Translations under genes and position numbers: made by a program
In this document: positions 37,568-46,611 of the stretch, in pieces
Numbering within the stretch: the stretch's first letter is position 1
How the letters are laid out: every line of letters starts with the position of its first letter
Source of the DNA: Deltaproteobacteria bacterium
GTDB taxonomy: Bacteria > Desulfobacterota > Desulfobacteria > Desulfobacterales > UBA5852
Reading direction: 5' to 3'
DNA: 64,000 bases
NCBI GenBank assembly: GCA_020444045.1
Contig: JAHLLS010000003.1
Location: forward strand, 62,001-126,000
The notes under the pieces: generated by a model
Seen by the model: only the letters and a program-made list of their open reading frames with translations
The model's database searches: none
Told to the model about the DNA's origin: nothing

Positions 37568-38323
37568 GATGAGGGGAACGCTTCCTTGTCGATTGTTGTT
37601 TGGGCCTTGTGTCAGGATTTAGGCGCATCGGCCATTTTGTTATAGGATAAAAATTTTGGGCTGGACAAGCAATGCATGTCTTGAAAGAAAAACCGCAAGT
37701 GAAAAAACAACAAATTATAGAATCATGGGCGGCAGATATCAAATAAAAAGGATGGGACTGGTTTTGATTTGGACGTGATCGGTCAGACCATTGTCGCCAA
37801 ATACATGGCGGTGGCTGAAAGGGCTCCTGCTGCTGGATAGGTATCTTCTGTTCGCTCCGGTGAAATAGGATGAACGAACTTCATTGATTAGGTTTTTATT
37901 TGATAAGGATTAAAATAAAAGAAAAAGCAAGAAAATAGAAGAAAATCAAAGATAGAAGAAATGTCAAAAACCAGTAGGCTGAATTGGATACCCTTAGAAT
38001 TCCTACAAAAATACGGCTTATTAAAAAGCATCGTATTTAAAGATAGTTGGATGGTTTCTTTATAAAAAATATAAAAATATCAGATCGTTGTGTATTGTTC
38101 ATAACTTCCTCCGGAAATGCGAAAAACTTCATATGGTTCGGTTTGACTTTGCGTGGCCTTTCCCATAAACAGAGTCCTGTTTTTCTCACAAGCGTTTCTG
38201 ATAATCTAATCTAAATATCCAAAACCGATGGGAAACATTCCTAATTTTATTAGAATTGTGTTTGTTGCATTTCGATTGACGTGTCGGCGAACTTGAGCGA
38301 TGAGGATGATAATAGAAGATCAC
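37568..38323. other. AT-rich noncoding region between uvrA and the dnaA-like gene
   Basis: About 750 bases with no gene I can support. The stretch 37880-38110 is clearly AT-rich and includes a strand-asymmetric purine tract at about 37908-37960 (A and G almost throughout). No exact TTATCCACA DnaA box is found; TTTCTCACA at 38182-38190 is one mismatch away. It separates two divergent genes and could contain their promoters and possibly a DnaA-responsive site. Confidence 0.5.
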
Positions 38324-39664
38324 ATGGGTACTATCTGGAAGCAGGTCAAAGCAACCATCCAAAATCAAATTCCCTCGCATTGCTATCGAATGTGGATTGA
38401 CCCCATTTTGGTTCGAGAAGCCACCGACGGTGTTTTGACATTGGCTTGCCCGAATGCCTTTTCGCTGCGTCGTGTGCAGGAAAATTATGGTCCCCTGATA
38501 GCGCAGGAAATCCGCAGGCATGGCGGCAGCAGTTGTCGGTTTGTCGTGGGAAATGGTCATAAACCCGCCTCGGATACCCTACCGTTTGGCAACGAGAAGC
38601 AGCTGACACTGCAGAACATGGCGTGCAAACCGGCGGCGGGGCGCTTCCTTCACAAAGATTTTACCTTTGATCAATTCGTTGTCGGTCGGAATAACGATTT
38701 TGCCTATTCGGCATCCCTGTCGATTGCATCCCGCCGCAAATCCGAACAAAGCTGTCTGTATCTGATGTCCAAAACCGGATTGGGAAAGAGCCACTTAGCC
38801 CAGGCGATCGGCCATCACATTATTGCGGCATACCCGGATGAACGGGTTTATTATGTAACGGCGGAAGATTTCAGCAACGAGATGGTGTCGTCTTTCCGAA
38901 ACGATTGCTTTGATCAATTCAAAGGGAAGTATCGCAGTCAGTGCGATGTTTTGTTGCTGGAGGATGTCCATTACCTGGGGGGCAAAGATCGCACCCAACA
39001 GGAATTGGCATCAACACTGGATTCATTGTTTGAAGCCGGCAAAAAAATTATTTTTTCCAGCTGTTACCGCCCGTCAGAGATCCCACGCCTGAATGACAAA
39101 CTGCGTTCACGCTTTTCCTATGGGCTCGTTTCAAGTATTGAACCGCCGGATTTCAAAACGCGTGTTCGTATTCTGGAAAGAAAAGCCAAGGTCAAGGGTC
39201 TGCAAATTCCTCGCGACGTGACGCATTATCTGGCCGGTGAGCTAACGGAAGATATACGTCAACTGGAAAGCGGCATCATGCAGGTCGCCGCGAAGTCATC
39301 GCTGCTGGGAATGCCCATTAACAACCAATTGGCCGAAAGCGTGATCCGCAATATCATTCGCACGCGCAAAGCGATTACGGTAGATGTCATTAAAAAGATG
39401 GTCTGCCGTCATTACAATGTATCCCTTCAGGATTTGGTGTCACGGTCGCGCAAACAGTCGATTGTGAGACCTCGCCAAATGGCCATATTCCTTTCCCGGC
39501 GTTATACGGATGCCCCGTTGCAGACCATCGGCAAGGCATTTAACCGTTACCACGCCACGGCCATGCATTCCATCGCCGCAGTTGAAAAGGGGTGCCAAAA
39601 AAGCAACGCTTTGCGCAAACAGGTGGCTTTTTTTACCGAAAAACTGGATCAGGGTGATTTTTAA
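38324..39664 (+). CDS. Divergent DnaA-like replication initiator
   Basis: A 446-residue protein with all four DnaA domains. Domain I aligns at its Trp (MGTIWKQVKATIQNQIP). The AAA+ domain III has Walker A SKTGLGKSHLAQA, Walker B DVLLLEDVHYLGGKDRTQQE (normally LLIDD) and the sensor/Arg-finger stretch LNDKLRSRFSYGL. The domain IV helix-turn-helix has RPRQMAIFLSRRYTD but its signature reads FNRYHATAMHSI where DnaA has FGGRDHTTVxHA: one Gly is missing, the DNA-reading Asp is Tyr and the first Thr is Ala. No dnaN follows. ATG 38324 fits domain I better than ATG 38300. Could be a paralog with changed DNA specificity. Confidence 0.8.
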   Translation: MGTIWKQVKATIQNQIPSHCYRMWIDPILVREATDGVLTLACPNAFSLRRVQENYGPLIAQEIRRHGGSSCRFVVGNGHKPASDTLPFGNEKQLTLQNMACKPAAGRFLHKDFTFDQFVVGRNNDFAYSASLSIASRRKSEQSCLYLMSKTGLGKSHLAQAIGHHIIAAYPDERVYYVTAEDFSNEMVSSFRNDCFDQFKGKYRSQCDVLLLEDVHYLGGKDRTQQELASTLDSLFEAGKKIIFSSCYRPSEIPRLNDKLRSRFSYGLVSSIEPPDFKTRVRILERKAKVKGLQIPRDVTHYLAGELTEDIRQLESGIMQVAAKSSLLGMPINNQLAESVIRNIIRTRKAITVDVIKKMVCRHYNVSLQDLVSRSRKQSIVRPRQMAIFLSRRYTDAPLQTIGKAFNRYHATAMHSIAAVEKGCQKSNALRKQVAFFTEKLDQGDF

Positions 39665-39804
39665 AGTGTTGTGGTCTTGCAGGAAGCCCGATCAGAAAAC
39701 GCACCTGACCGGGAATGAGGCGACGTAACACAACGGGGTGGGCACGCTCGGCAGAAGGCCAGGCATTGGCCTATCGGCAATCGATAAGCCGAACAACGAC
39801 CACA

Positions 39805-40002
39805 TCATTGCATTTTCAGAATATATCCTTCGGACGTCATGAGATCTTCCAAAAGTTCCATCCGGGAATGGTGATCTTTTTCGATGGCGCAGCGCAGGCT
39901 CAGCACACACTGTTTCTGGCAGATGGGGTCTTCCGCCGTAAAGCTGCCATAGCAGCCCAAATACTGATCCAGTTCTTTGCCGCCAAAAACATCGTCCTTC
40001 AT
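39805..40002 (-). CDS. Small Cys-containing protein overlapping suhB
   Basis: A 65-residue protein starting MKDDVFGGKELDQYLGCYG, with cysteines in GCYG, PICQKQCVLSLRC and a C-terminal RMELLEDLM segment. I associate this kind of small conserved protein with Desulfobacterales but cannot name a function. Its ATG overlaps the suhB stop by four bases (ATGA), with AGGGAA just upstream inside suhB, so translation is probably coupled. The four cysteines could bind a metal. Confidence 0.72.
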   Translation of the reverse strand: MKDDVFGGKELDQYLGCYGSFTAEDPICQKQCVLSLRCAIEKDHHSRMELLEDLMTSEGYILKMQ

Positions 40003-40787
40003 TCGGTTCCCTTCACGTCGAGCAGTTCCAGCATGCGATGATGGATCCGGCAATTCGACGCCAGAATAGATTTCATTTCAGGTTCAAACGGCCGGTTATC
40101 AAAATCGGTTACCTGCCCACCGGCTTCGGTCACGATGAGGTGCCCGGCGGCCGTATCCCACGGATGAAGCTGCTCTTCCCAGAAGGCCTCAAAACGGCCT
40201 GCCGCAACATAACACATATCCAATGCCGCAGATCCCAGCCGACGGATACCTTGTGAGGCCTCCAAACAGCGTGTCAGCCGGTTCATTACCGGCGCCATGA
40301 TGGTTCTGACGTTATACGGAAACCCCGTTGCAATCAGGCTGTCGCCTATCCGGTCAGTGCCCGATACAGCCAGACGGCGCCCGTTGAGATAAGCCCCGGC
40401 GCCGCGAACCGCTGAAAAGAGTTCGTCCGTAAACGGACCCCAGACGATGCCAATGATGGGCCGGCCTTCCTTGACCAACGCAATCGATACACAACATGTC
40501 GCCAGACCGTGCGCAAAATTGGTGGTGCCGTCAAGCGGGTCGACGATCCACTTGTATGCGGAGCGGCCTTCTGTCAGTCCATGCTCTTCCGACAGGATGG
40601 TGTGATCGGGAAAACTGGCGCGAATAATATCGATAATGCGTCTCTCGGAGCCGAGGTCGGCTTCGGTGACGAGATCGATTTCGCCTTTGTGATCAATTCG
40701 GCGGGTACGATCCAGCCTGCTTTGAATGTAACTGCCGCCGCTGTATGCCGCCGCAAGCGCGACGGCCTTCATGTGATACAAATCCAT
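39999..40787 (-). CDS. suhB: Inositol monophosphatase family protein
   Basis: A 262-residue magnesium-dependent phosphatase. The metal-site motifs are ILSEEHG, WIVDPLDGTTNFAHG and EEQLHPWDTAAGHLIVTEAGG, in the order typical of SuhB/IMPase. It hydrolyses inositol phosphates and, in E. coli, also assists rRNA maturation. AGGAG lies ~5 bp upstream of the ATG. Downstream it overlaps the small Cys protein. Confidence 0.92.
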   Translation of the reverse strand: MDLYHMKAVALAAAYSGGSYIQSRLDRTRRIDHKGEIDLVTEADLGSERRIIDIIRASFPDHTILSEEHGLTEGRSAYKWIVDPLDGTTNFAHGLATCCVSIALVKEGRPIIGIVWGPFTDELFSAVRGAGAYLNGRRLAVSGTDRIGDSLIATGFPYNVRTIMAPVMNRLTRCLEASQGIRRLGSAALDMCYVAAGRFEAFWEEQLHPWDTAAGHLIVTEAGGQVTDFDNRPFEPEMKSILASNCRIHHRMLELLDVKGTE

Positions 40788-40852
40788 AAGACTCCTAAAC
40801 TATATTAAATATGCATCTGTTGTCAAATAAAAAGCGGTATTTTAGCGCACGG

Positions 40853-42532
40853 CTACATGGCGGGCGGCGATGGAGAGGGCGTTGTATCTGACAGGGCCAG
40901 ATCAAGGCGGCCGACGGTGAAATAACGATCCATGGCGTCGATCAGTGGGTGAAGCGTTCGGGAATCAATGGCCGCAATAGGAACCCCTTTGAGAATGTTG
41001 ACACGCTTGGCAAGATCGTCCGGTTTGAGGCGGTCCTGCTTGTTTAACACGCGCAGTGTAGGGATATGCGACAAATCAAGTTCTTCCAGAATGCGCTCGA
41101 CGGAGCGAACCTGCTTTTTGTACTGGGGATGATGGATGTCGATTACGTGTAGCAGCAAGTCGGCGTTTTCAAGTTCTTCCAATGTGGCACGGAAAGCCGT
41201 CATCAATTCACGGGGCAGATCGCGTATGAATCCAACTGTATCGGTGATGATCACTTCGGTTTCACGCGGGAATTTCATGCGTCGACTGGAGGGATCGAGC
41301 GTTGCAAAAAGACGATTTTCGGCACGAACCCGACTCCGGGTCAAGTTGTTCAAGAGGGTTGATTTGCCGGCATTGGTGTACCCGATGATGGAAACCACCG
41401 GCAGATGACGTTTGCTGCGGCGGGCACGCTGCTGCTGACGTTGTTTCTGTACGTCCCGCAGGGCGTTTTCCAAACGGTTGATGCGGTCCCGGGTTTGCCG
41501 TCGGTTCAGTTCCAGTTTGGTCTCACCCGGCCCGCGTCCGCCGATGCCGCCGGTAAGCCGGGACATGGCCGTATTTTTGCTGATGAGCCGTGGCAGCAGA
41601 TATTTCAATTGGGCCAACTCCACCTGGAGCTGACCTTCGCGGGTCTGGGCGCGCTGGGCGAAGATGTCAAGGATCAGTTGGGTGCGGTCGATGACTTTGA
41701 GTTCCACCTGGTCGGTAATGGATTTGATCTGCGACGGGTTGAGTTCCTGGTCGAACACCATCATGGTGGCATCTCGTTGCATGGCCAGGATGGCGAGGTC
41801 ACGGAGCTTGCCCGACCCCATCAATATGCGCGGATCGACCTTGGTGCGCTGCTGCAGAATTTTATCGACAATTTCGATGCCAGCCGAAGCGGCGAGTTGT
41901 TCCAATTCATGGAAGGATTCCAACGCCTCGCGACGGGAGGATGTGGTGACGCTGATCAACAGGGCCCGTTCGTCCTTGCCACCGGACTCGCGCAGGGCCA
42001 ATTGCTGCGCCATTTCCGCTTCAAGCGCGAGAATCGTTTCCAGACAAAACCGATCCGGGTGGTAGGGATCGATGGGCGGCATGACCTCATAGGCCTGGGT
42101 TTCGTTTTCACCCGGCAGAATATGAGCCGCATAAATTTGGTCCGGTTGTCCGTCCGGTGTCATGGTGATGGTGGCCATCATGTCGAGACGCAGCAATACG
42201 AGGTCGGTAAGGTCTTCCTGGGACAGCGGATCAGGCTTTAAATGGGTATGAACGCAGCGGAGTCCCGTCAGGCGGCCTGCGGCGACGCGCTGGGCCACAA
42301 TGCCCGGTATGAAGATCTGATGATGATCGCCGACAATGACGCAGGCGACCTTGCCTTTCCGGTTGATGAGAAGGCCGATCTGGCGTCGGATTTCGCTGGA
42401 GATACGGGCAACGTCCCGGGCGAGTTCGGTTGAAATGAGCACGGCCGGTGAGACGCGCCGCCCGGTGATCCGCTCGATACGTTTCAATTGGCTGGGTTTG
42501 AGGCCTGACAGATTGCCGTATAATCTTTTCAT
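40853..42532 (-). CDS. hflX: GTPase HflX
   Basis: A 559-residue ribosome-associated GTPase that splits stalled ribosomes. The N-terminal HflX domain includes VFDQELNPSQIKSI and FAQRAQTREGQLQVELAQLKY. The G domain has P-loop IGYTNAGKSTLLNNL, ATLDPSSRRM, the DxxG in DTVGFIRDLP and VLNKQD. It carries an extra ~100-residue N-terminal region beyond the E. coli form, which is common in anaerobic proteobacteria. Downstream of dnaB in the same direction. Confidence 0.93.
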   Translation of the reverse strand: MKRLYGNLSGLKPSQLKRIERITGRRVSPAVLISTELARDVARISSEIRRQIGLLINRKGKVACVIVGDHHQIFIPGIVAQRVAAGRLTGLRCVHTHLKPDPLSQEDLTDLVLLRLDMMATITMTPDGQPDQIYAAHILPGENETQAYEVMPPIDPYHPDRFCLETILALEAEMAQQLALRESGGKDERALLISVTTSSRREALESFHELEQLAASAGIEIVDKILQQRTKVDPRILMGSGKLRDLAILAMQRDATMMVFDQELNPSQIKSITDQVELKVIDRTQLILDIFAQRAQTREGQLQVELAQLKYLLPRLISKNTAMSRLTGGIGGRGPGETKLELNRRQTRDRINRLENALRDVQKQRQQQRARRSKRHLPVVSIIGYTNAGKSTLLNNLTRSRVRAENRLFATLDPSSRRMKFPRETEVIITDTVGFIRDLPRELMTAFRATLEELENADLLLHVIDIHHPQYKKQVRSVERILEELDLSHIPTLRVLNKQDRLKPDDLAKRVNILKGVPIAAIDSRTLHPLIDAMDRYFTVGRLDLALSDTTPSPSPPAM

Positions 42533-42607
42533 ACGTTAACGTGCCATCGGGGCTGGTGACGCGGATAGTCGCTGGTGGTCATGGCATGCAAGGGGCTTCG
42601 GTGGCGG

Positions 42608-43990
42608 TCAGTCGGGCTCAGGAACGAAGGTTTCCCTGGCCAGGTTTTCAAAGCGCGTCGAGGCATGGATGAATGCCAAATGGACATCGCCCGTCGGGCC
42701 GTTACGATGCTTGGCAACGATAATTTCAGCTTTACCGGTATTTTGGTTGTGTTCATCGCGATTATAGACTTCGTCGCGGTAGATAAACATCACCACGTCG
42801 GCATCCTGTTCCAGGGCGCCGGATTCCCGCAGGTCGGAAAGTTTGGGGCGCTTGTCGGTCCGTTCTTCAAGTTTACGATTGAGCTGGGAAAGGGCGATGA
42901 CCGGCACATTCAGTTCCTTGGCCAGTGCTTTCAACGATCGTGAAATCTCCGAGATTTCAAGATCCCGTCGCTCGATGTTGCGGCGCCCCTGCATCAATTG
43001 CAGATAGTCGATGATAATCAGCCCTAGCTTGTTGTCCATTTTCAAACGACGGGCCTTGGCGCGAATATCCAGGGAGTTCAAATCCGGCGAGTCGTCGATG
43101 AAGATAGGGGCTTCGGACAAAACGCTGGCGGCCTGCGTGAGGTTGGTCCAGTCGTCATTGCTCAAAAACCCCCCTCGGAGGCGATGGGAATCGACGCGTG
43201 CTTCGGCACAGAGCATGCGCATGGAGAGCTGTTCCTTGGACATCTCCAGCGAAAACAACGCCACCGCGGTGTTGGTTTCCACGGCGGTATTGCGCGCCAT
43301 ATTCAGCGCGAAGGCCGTTTTCCCCATACTCGGACGGGCCGCCAGGATGATCAGATCCGAGGGCTGGAATCCGGATGTCAGATAGTCAAGATCCGTGAAG
43401 CCGGTCGGGACGCCCGTAATCAGGGTTCGATTTCCCTGGCGCTCCTCGAGTTTGTCGATATTTTCTTCAATGAGCGCGCTGATGGGATAGAAGGATTTGC
43501 GGGATTTGTTTTCGGCGATTTCAAATACGGACTGTTCGGCAAAATCGAGAAGATCATCGACGTTGCCGCGGTCTTCAAAACATCGCTGAACGATCTGGTT
43601 GGATTTGGCGATCAGGCGGCGGACATTGGCCTTGTCGTGGACGATTTTAGCGTAGTGAGCGGCGTTGACCGCCATGGGCGCCGTATCGACCAGCTTGGAA
43701 AGAAAAGCGGCACCACCGATATTTTCCAGATGGCCTTTTTCTTTCAGAATGTTCGCCAGGGTGACGAGATCCACCGGTTCGCTGCGGGTAAAAAGCTCGG
43801 TAATCGCTTCAAAAATGCGCTGATGGGCTGATCGGTAAAAATCGTCGGGGGTAAGGATTTCAAGGATATCCAGCAGGGCTGAATTGTCGATCAGAACAGC
43901 ACTGATCAGGGAGGCTTCCGCCTCCAGATTTTGGGGCGGTAGGTGGTGAAGCGAAGGGTCTTGCGCGGGTGGCGCTTGCGTTGCGGCCAT
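42608..43990 (-). CDS. dnaB: Replicative DNA helicase DnaB
   Basis: A 460-residue hexameric helicase that unwinds DNA at the fork. The N-terminal domain starts LHHLPPQNLEAEASLISAVL. The RecA-like C-terminal domain has Walker A LAARPSMGKTAFALNMARN, GLIIIDYLQLM and the DNA-binding RESGALEQDADVVMFIYRD. Length is typical. It follows rplI, a conserved bacterial order (rpsF-rpsR-rplI-dnaB), with ~107 bp between. No strong ribosome site is seen before the ATG. Confidence 0.95.
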   Translation of the reverse strand: MAATQAPPAQDPSLHHLPPQNLEAEASLISAVLIDNSALLDILEILTPDDFYRSAHQRIFEAITELFTRSEPVDLVTLANILKEKGHLENIGGAAFLSKLVDTAPMAVNAAHYAKIVHDKANVRRLIAKSNQIVQRCFEDRGNVDDLLDFAEQSVFEIAENKSRKSFYPISALIEENIDKLEERQGNRTLITGVPTGFTDLDYLTSGFQPSDLIILAARPSMGKTAFALNMARNTAVETNTAVALFSLEMSKEQLSMRMLCAEARVDSHRLRGGFLSNDDWTNLTQAASVLSEAPIFIDDSPDLNSLDIRAKARRLKMDNKLGLIIIDYLQLMQGRRNIERRDLEISEISRSLKALAKELNVPVIALSQLNRKLEERTDKRPKLSDLRESGALEQDADVVMFIYRDEVYNRDEHNQNTGKAEIIVAKHRNGPTGDVHLAFIHASTRFENLARETFVPEPD

Positions 43991-44097
43991 GTGTCAATGC
44001 CTATCGTTCGGTTGGGTTCTCCGCCGACGGCGCATGACCACCGTACGGTGGCATTCCGGTACGGTGATCATGGACATCTACGATCGATCGGGAAGCG

Positions 44098-44553
44098 TTA
44101 GGCCGTTTCTTCTTCCGGTTCCACATGGACCGTAATTTCCGGTTCCACATCGCGATAGACGCGAATCGGCACCTTGTAGGTCCCAACCTCTTTTAGGGGC
44201 TCTTTCAGAAGGACGACCCGGCGTTCCACCTCAACATCCTGCTTGGCAAGCGCATCGACAATATCACGTACGGTTACGGACCCATAAAGCCGTCCATCAT
44301 CCGCGGTACGCGCCTTGACGGTGCATTCGACACCTTCCAGGCGTTGGGCCATTTCTTCGGCCATGGATTTCTCTTTGGCAATCTGCAGGTCGAACTTGGC
44401 TTTTTCCTGTTCGAGCATGCGGTGATTCTGAGGCGTCGCCTTGACCGCTTTGTTTTGCGGAAAGAGAAAGTTGCGCGCGTAGCCGTCGGCTACTTCGACC
44501 TCGCTCCCGATGATGCCCAGGGATTCGATGGTTTCTTTTAATATGATTCGCAT
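44098..44553 (-). CDS. rplI: Ribosomal protein bL9
   Basis: A 151-residue large-subunit protein. The N-terminal RNA-binding domain has MRIILKETIESLG and VEVADGYARNFLFPQNKAV. The connecting helix (HRMLEQEKAKFDLQIAKEK) and the C-terminal domain VEPEITVHV are standard. GGAGG lies 8 bp upstream of ATG 44553; an earlier start at 44577 is rejected. Confidence 0.95.
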   Translation of the reverse strand: MRIILKETIESLGIIGSEVEVADGYARNFLFPQNKAVKATPQNHRMLEQEKAKFDLQIAKEKSMAEEMAQRLEGVECTVKARTADDGRLYGSVTVRDIVDALAKQDVEVERRVVLLKEPLKEVGTYKVPIRVYRDVEPEITVHVEPEEETA

Positions 44554-44699
44554 AACGGTTAACCTCCAAAAACGCAATGAGCCGTAAGCTCGTCACGATG
44601 AACAATCCCGTGGATGGGCTGCTGTCAAATCCGTGTGGTCGTGATGACGCTTTTTACGGGCGTCAATCGATGGTGCGGCTTGCCACGGGTTGGCTGGTT

Positions 44700-44960
44700 T
44701 TACTTGAAATCGAGCGTTCCCACATAGGGCAGGAGTGCAATCATGCGTGCGCGCTTGATGGCAAGCGTTATTTTACGCTGATGTTTGGCGCAGGCGCCTG
44801 AAATGCGTCGCGGAATAATTTTACCGCGCTCGGTCGTGAAATTCCGCAGCGTGCGGGGTTCCTTGTAATCAATTTCCAGGCCGCGGTCAGCACAGAAGCG
44901 GCAAACTTTACGGCGATGATATACGCGTCTTTTTCGCTTGCGGGGACGGGCTTGTGCCAT
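44700..44960 (-). CDS. rpsR: Ribosomal protein bS18
   Basis: An 86-residue small-subunit protein with a basic N terminus. It has [35 protein letters not shown] and [21 protein letters not shown], all typical of S18 with a Cys pair. AAGGAGG lies upstream of ATG 44960, and the gene follows rpsF by one base. It binds S6 as a heterodimer in the ribosome. Confidence 0.96.
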   Translation of the reverse strand: MAQARPRKRKRRVYHRRKVCRFCADRGLEIDYKEPRTLRNFTTERGKIIPRRISGACAKHQRKITLAIKRARMIALLPYVGTLDFK

Positions 44961-44961
44961 G

Positions 44962-45441
44962 TTATGCTTCCTCCTTCTTGGCTTCGGATTCGGTGGGCTC
45001 AGGGGATGTTTCGGGTTCTGTTTCGACAGGCGCCGCCTCGGCAACCGCTTCGGTCGCGGTTTCCGGGGGGTCGGCCGACTCGGACGCTGCGGCGGCTGCC
45101 TCGGCTTCCTGCTCGGCTTGTGTCATCGCTTCCTGAATACGCTCCATGTCCGCTTCCGTATCGAGGAGAATCGTCATGTATTTCATGACACGATCATCAA
45201 TGCGGAACTGCCGTTCCATTTCACTGACAAGATCGCCGCCACCACAATAGTCAATTCGCACGTAGTAGCCGCGCTGCTTTTTTTTGATTTCATAGGCCAG
45301 CTTTCGGCCGCCCCATTCATCGAATTCCACCAGCAGACCTCCCTTTTGGGGGATCAGCTCGCGAATTTTGTCGAATACGACCCCGCGTTGCTCTTCGCCA
45401 AGGTCCGGATCGACGATCACGATTGTTTCGTATCTCCGCAT
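44962..45441 (-). CDS. rpsF: Ribosomal protein bS6 with acidic C-terminal extension
   Basis: A 159-residue protein. The first ~100 residues are the S6 fold: [38 protein letters not shown] and [16 protein letters not shown]. The last ~55 residues are an Ala/Glu-rich acidic tail not needed for the fold, as seen in several lineages (the E. coli form is modified by glutamate addition). AAGGAGG lies 5 bp before ATG 45441. First gene of rpsF-rpsR-rplI-dnaB. Confidence 0.95.
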   Translation of the reverse strand: MRRYETIVIVDPDLGEEQRGVVFDKIRELIPQKGGLLVEFDEWGGRKLAYEIKKKQRGYYVRIDYCGGGDLVSEMERQFRIDDRVMKYMTILLDTEADMERIQEAMTQAEQEAEAAAAASESADPPETATEAVAEAAPVETEPETSPEPTESEAKKEEA

Positions 45442-45463
45442 ACTGCCTCCTTTTGGATATAAA

Positions 45464-45512
45464 GCCCCGGGCACGCCCCGGAGCAAGGATCATGACCGAT
45501 GGATATCGGTCA
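45464..45512 (-). promoter_or_regulatory. Structured rpsF leader with two hairpins
   Basis: Two strong hairpins lie in the 5' leader of rpsF: an 8-bp stem with a 4-base loop (45493-45512, TGACCGAT/ATCGGTCA) and a GC-rich 8-bp stem (45464-45484). In several bacteria the S6:S18 complex binds a leader RNA with an exposed CCG to repress this operon; this leader may be such an element, but I cannot confirm the fold. Confidence 0.5.
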
Positions 45513-45528
45513 ATGGATAAACAAAAAT

Positions 45529-45557
45529 AATTAATGGATTCTTATACTGTTTGTCAA
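45529..45557 (-). promoter_or_regulatory. Candidate sigma-70 promoter for rpsF operon
   Basis: TTGACA (45552-45557, minus strand) and TTAATT (45529-45534) are separated by 17 bases. The -35 is a perfect consensus and the -10 is weak. It lies ~90 bp upstream of rpsF, leaving room for the structured leader. Confidence 0.5.
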
Positions 45558-45615
45558 CTTAAAATTCATTGGAGGCGTATGCCGGCGGTATCCGGCACGC
45601 CCCTGATTCGCCATA

Positions 45616-45647
45616 AAAAAAAGGGCCGATTCAATTGATCTGCCCTT
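45616..45647 (-). terminator. Terminator after tRNA-Lys
   Basis: On the minus strand AAGGGC (45642-45647) pairs with GCCCTT (45621-45626), with further pairing inside the loop, followed by a run of Ts. It lies ~13 bp downstream of the tRNA gene. Confidence 0.7.
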
Positions 45648-45659
45648 ATAAGACGGTTG

Positions 45660-45736
45660 TGGTGGGCCGTGAAGGAATCGAACCTTCAACCTACTGATTA
45701 AGAGTCAGGTGCTCTGCCTAGTTGAGCTAACGGCCC
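45660..45736 (-). tRNA. tRNA-Lys (anticodon CUU)
   Basis: A 77-base cloverleaf including an encoded CCA. Acceptor GGGCCGT pairs with ACGGCCC, and the T arm contains GGTTCGATTCC. The anticodon loop CTCTTAA lies in the stem CCTGA/TCAGT-like pairing and gives anticodon CUU, reading AAG. It is followed by a terminator and lies upstream of rpsF in the same direction. Confidence 0.97.
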
Positions 45737-45825
45737 GCATGAATGCCGGTTGACAATCGGGTGTGCTTCGTACCAACTTTACCAAGGCTTGTCAAACGCT
45801 TTTTCCGATCGTCCACGCGCGCTGT

Positions 45826-46578
45826 TTAGGGTGGATGGCGGCGGTCTTGTTTCCAGCGACGTTCTTTTTGGCGCGCTCTTTTCCAATCCTTGGATCGGCG
45901 CTCGCGAGGGCTTGGTTTCCAAGGGGTGGGGCTGTCCACGAGCGGTTCGATGTCCAGGGTAAAACTCCCCGGGGTCTTGGCGGTGGCGGAGGTGTCCACG
46001 TGCTTCTGTTCGTCGCGTTTGCTCGTTTGGGGTGGACGCGGCAGCCGGCAGCAGCTTGCGGGTAAATGATCCGCGAGATAAAGGCCATTACCGAATTGTC
46101 TGAAGACGACACCGCACTGACGTGCGCTATGGACGTGAACGGTGACAATGATGGGGGCAGAATCACGCCGGCGTCCGATTTTTTGGGCAAGATTTTCTGC
46201 CGCACACAAGATCACCTGGCCGATATGCCCCTGGGGTTTGAGTCCATGCTGCAATACGGTTTCGTAGGCACGACGCCGGATAGAAGCGAATAGCAACTTG
46301 GGGCCGTCGGTTGTTTCGCGATATCGTTCAAGTTGGGAGCGATTGACCGCACGGACAAGATGATTCCGAATTTCGAGGACGGGTTGATTGAGCTGCTGCG
46401 ATAAGGAGGCCAAATCATGACGCCGGACATGGTGCCAGCCTTCCTCTTTGGCGACTTTAAGGAGATCGGCCACAGGGATGAATCCATCAGCGTCGGGCAC
46501 CAATCCGAATTCGTCAGGTCGACGTCCCAGGACATACTGAATGAAACGCGACAGTTGTTGGGATTCTTTGATGCGCAT
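45826..46578 (-). CDS. RNA 2'-phosphotransferase (KptA/Tpt1)-like, divergent
   Basis: A 250-residue protein that follows the Tpt1 layout. The N-terminal winged-helix segment reads [18 protein letters not shown] with [16 protein letters not shown], and the ADP-ribosyltransferase-like C-terminal part includes [19 protein letters not shown] and [12 protein letters not shown]. In canonical Tpt1 the first motif reads VLRHxP and the second contains HGT; here these are LGRRP and FAS, so two catalytic positions appear changed. A basic tail follows. The start 46578 is preferred over 46611. Tpt1 removes a 2'-phosphate from RNA; activity here is uncertain. Confidence 0.7.
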   Translation of the reverse strand: MRIKESQQLSRFIQYVLGRRPDEFGLVPDADGFIPVADLLKVAKEEGWHHVRRHDLASLSQQLNQPVLEIRNHLVRAVNRSQLERYRETTDGPKLLFASIRRRAYETVLQHGLKPQGHIGQVILCAAENLAQKIGRRRDSAPIIVTVHVHSARQCGVVFRQFGNGLYLADHLPASCCRLPRPPQTSKRDEQKHVDTSATAKTPGSFTLDIEPLVDSPTPWKPSPRERRSKDWKRARQKERRWKQDRRHPP

Positions 46579-46611
46579 TACTGTTCCCACGCGGTTCGGT
46601 GGTGTCCGCAA

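Noticed and set aside
41405..42241. Plus-strand open frame opposite hflX
   Set aside because: Shadow of hflX; Gly/Phe-rich translation without family features.
44645..44665. Hairpin TGACGC/GCGTCA between rpsR and rplI as a terminator
   Set aside because: There is no T-run after it on the transcribed strand and the operon is expected to continue into rplI and dnaB.
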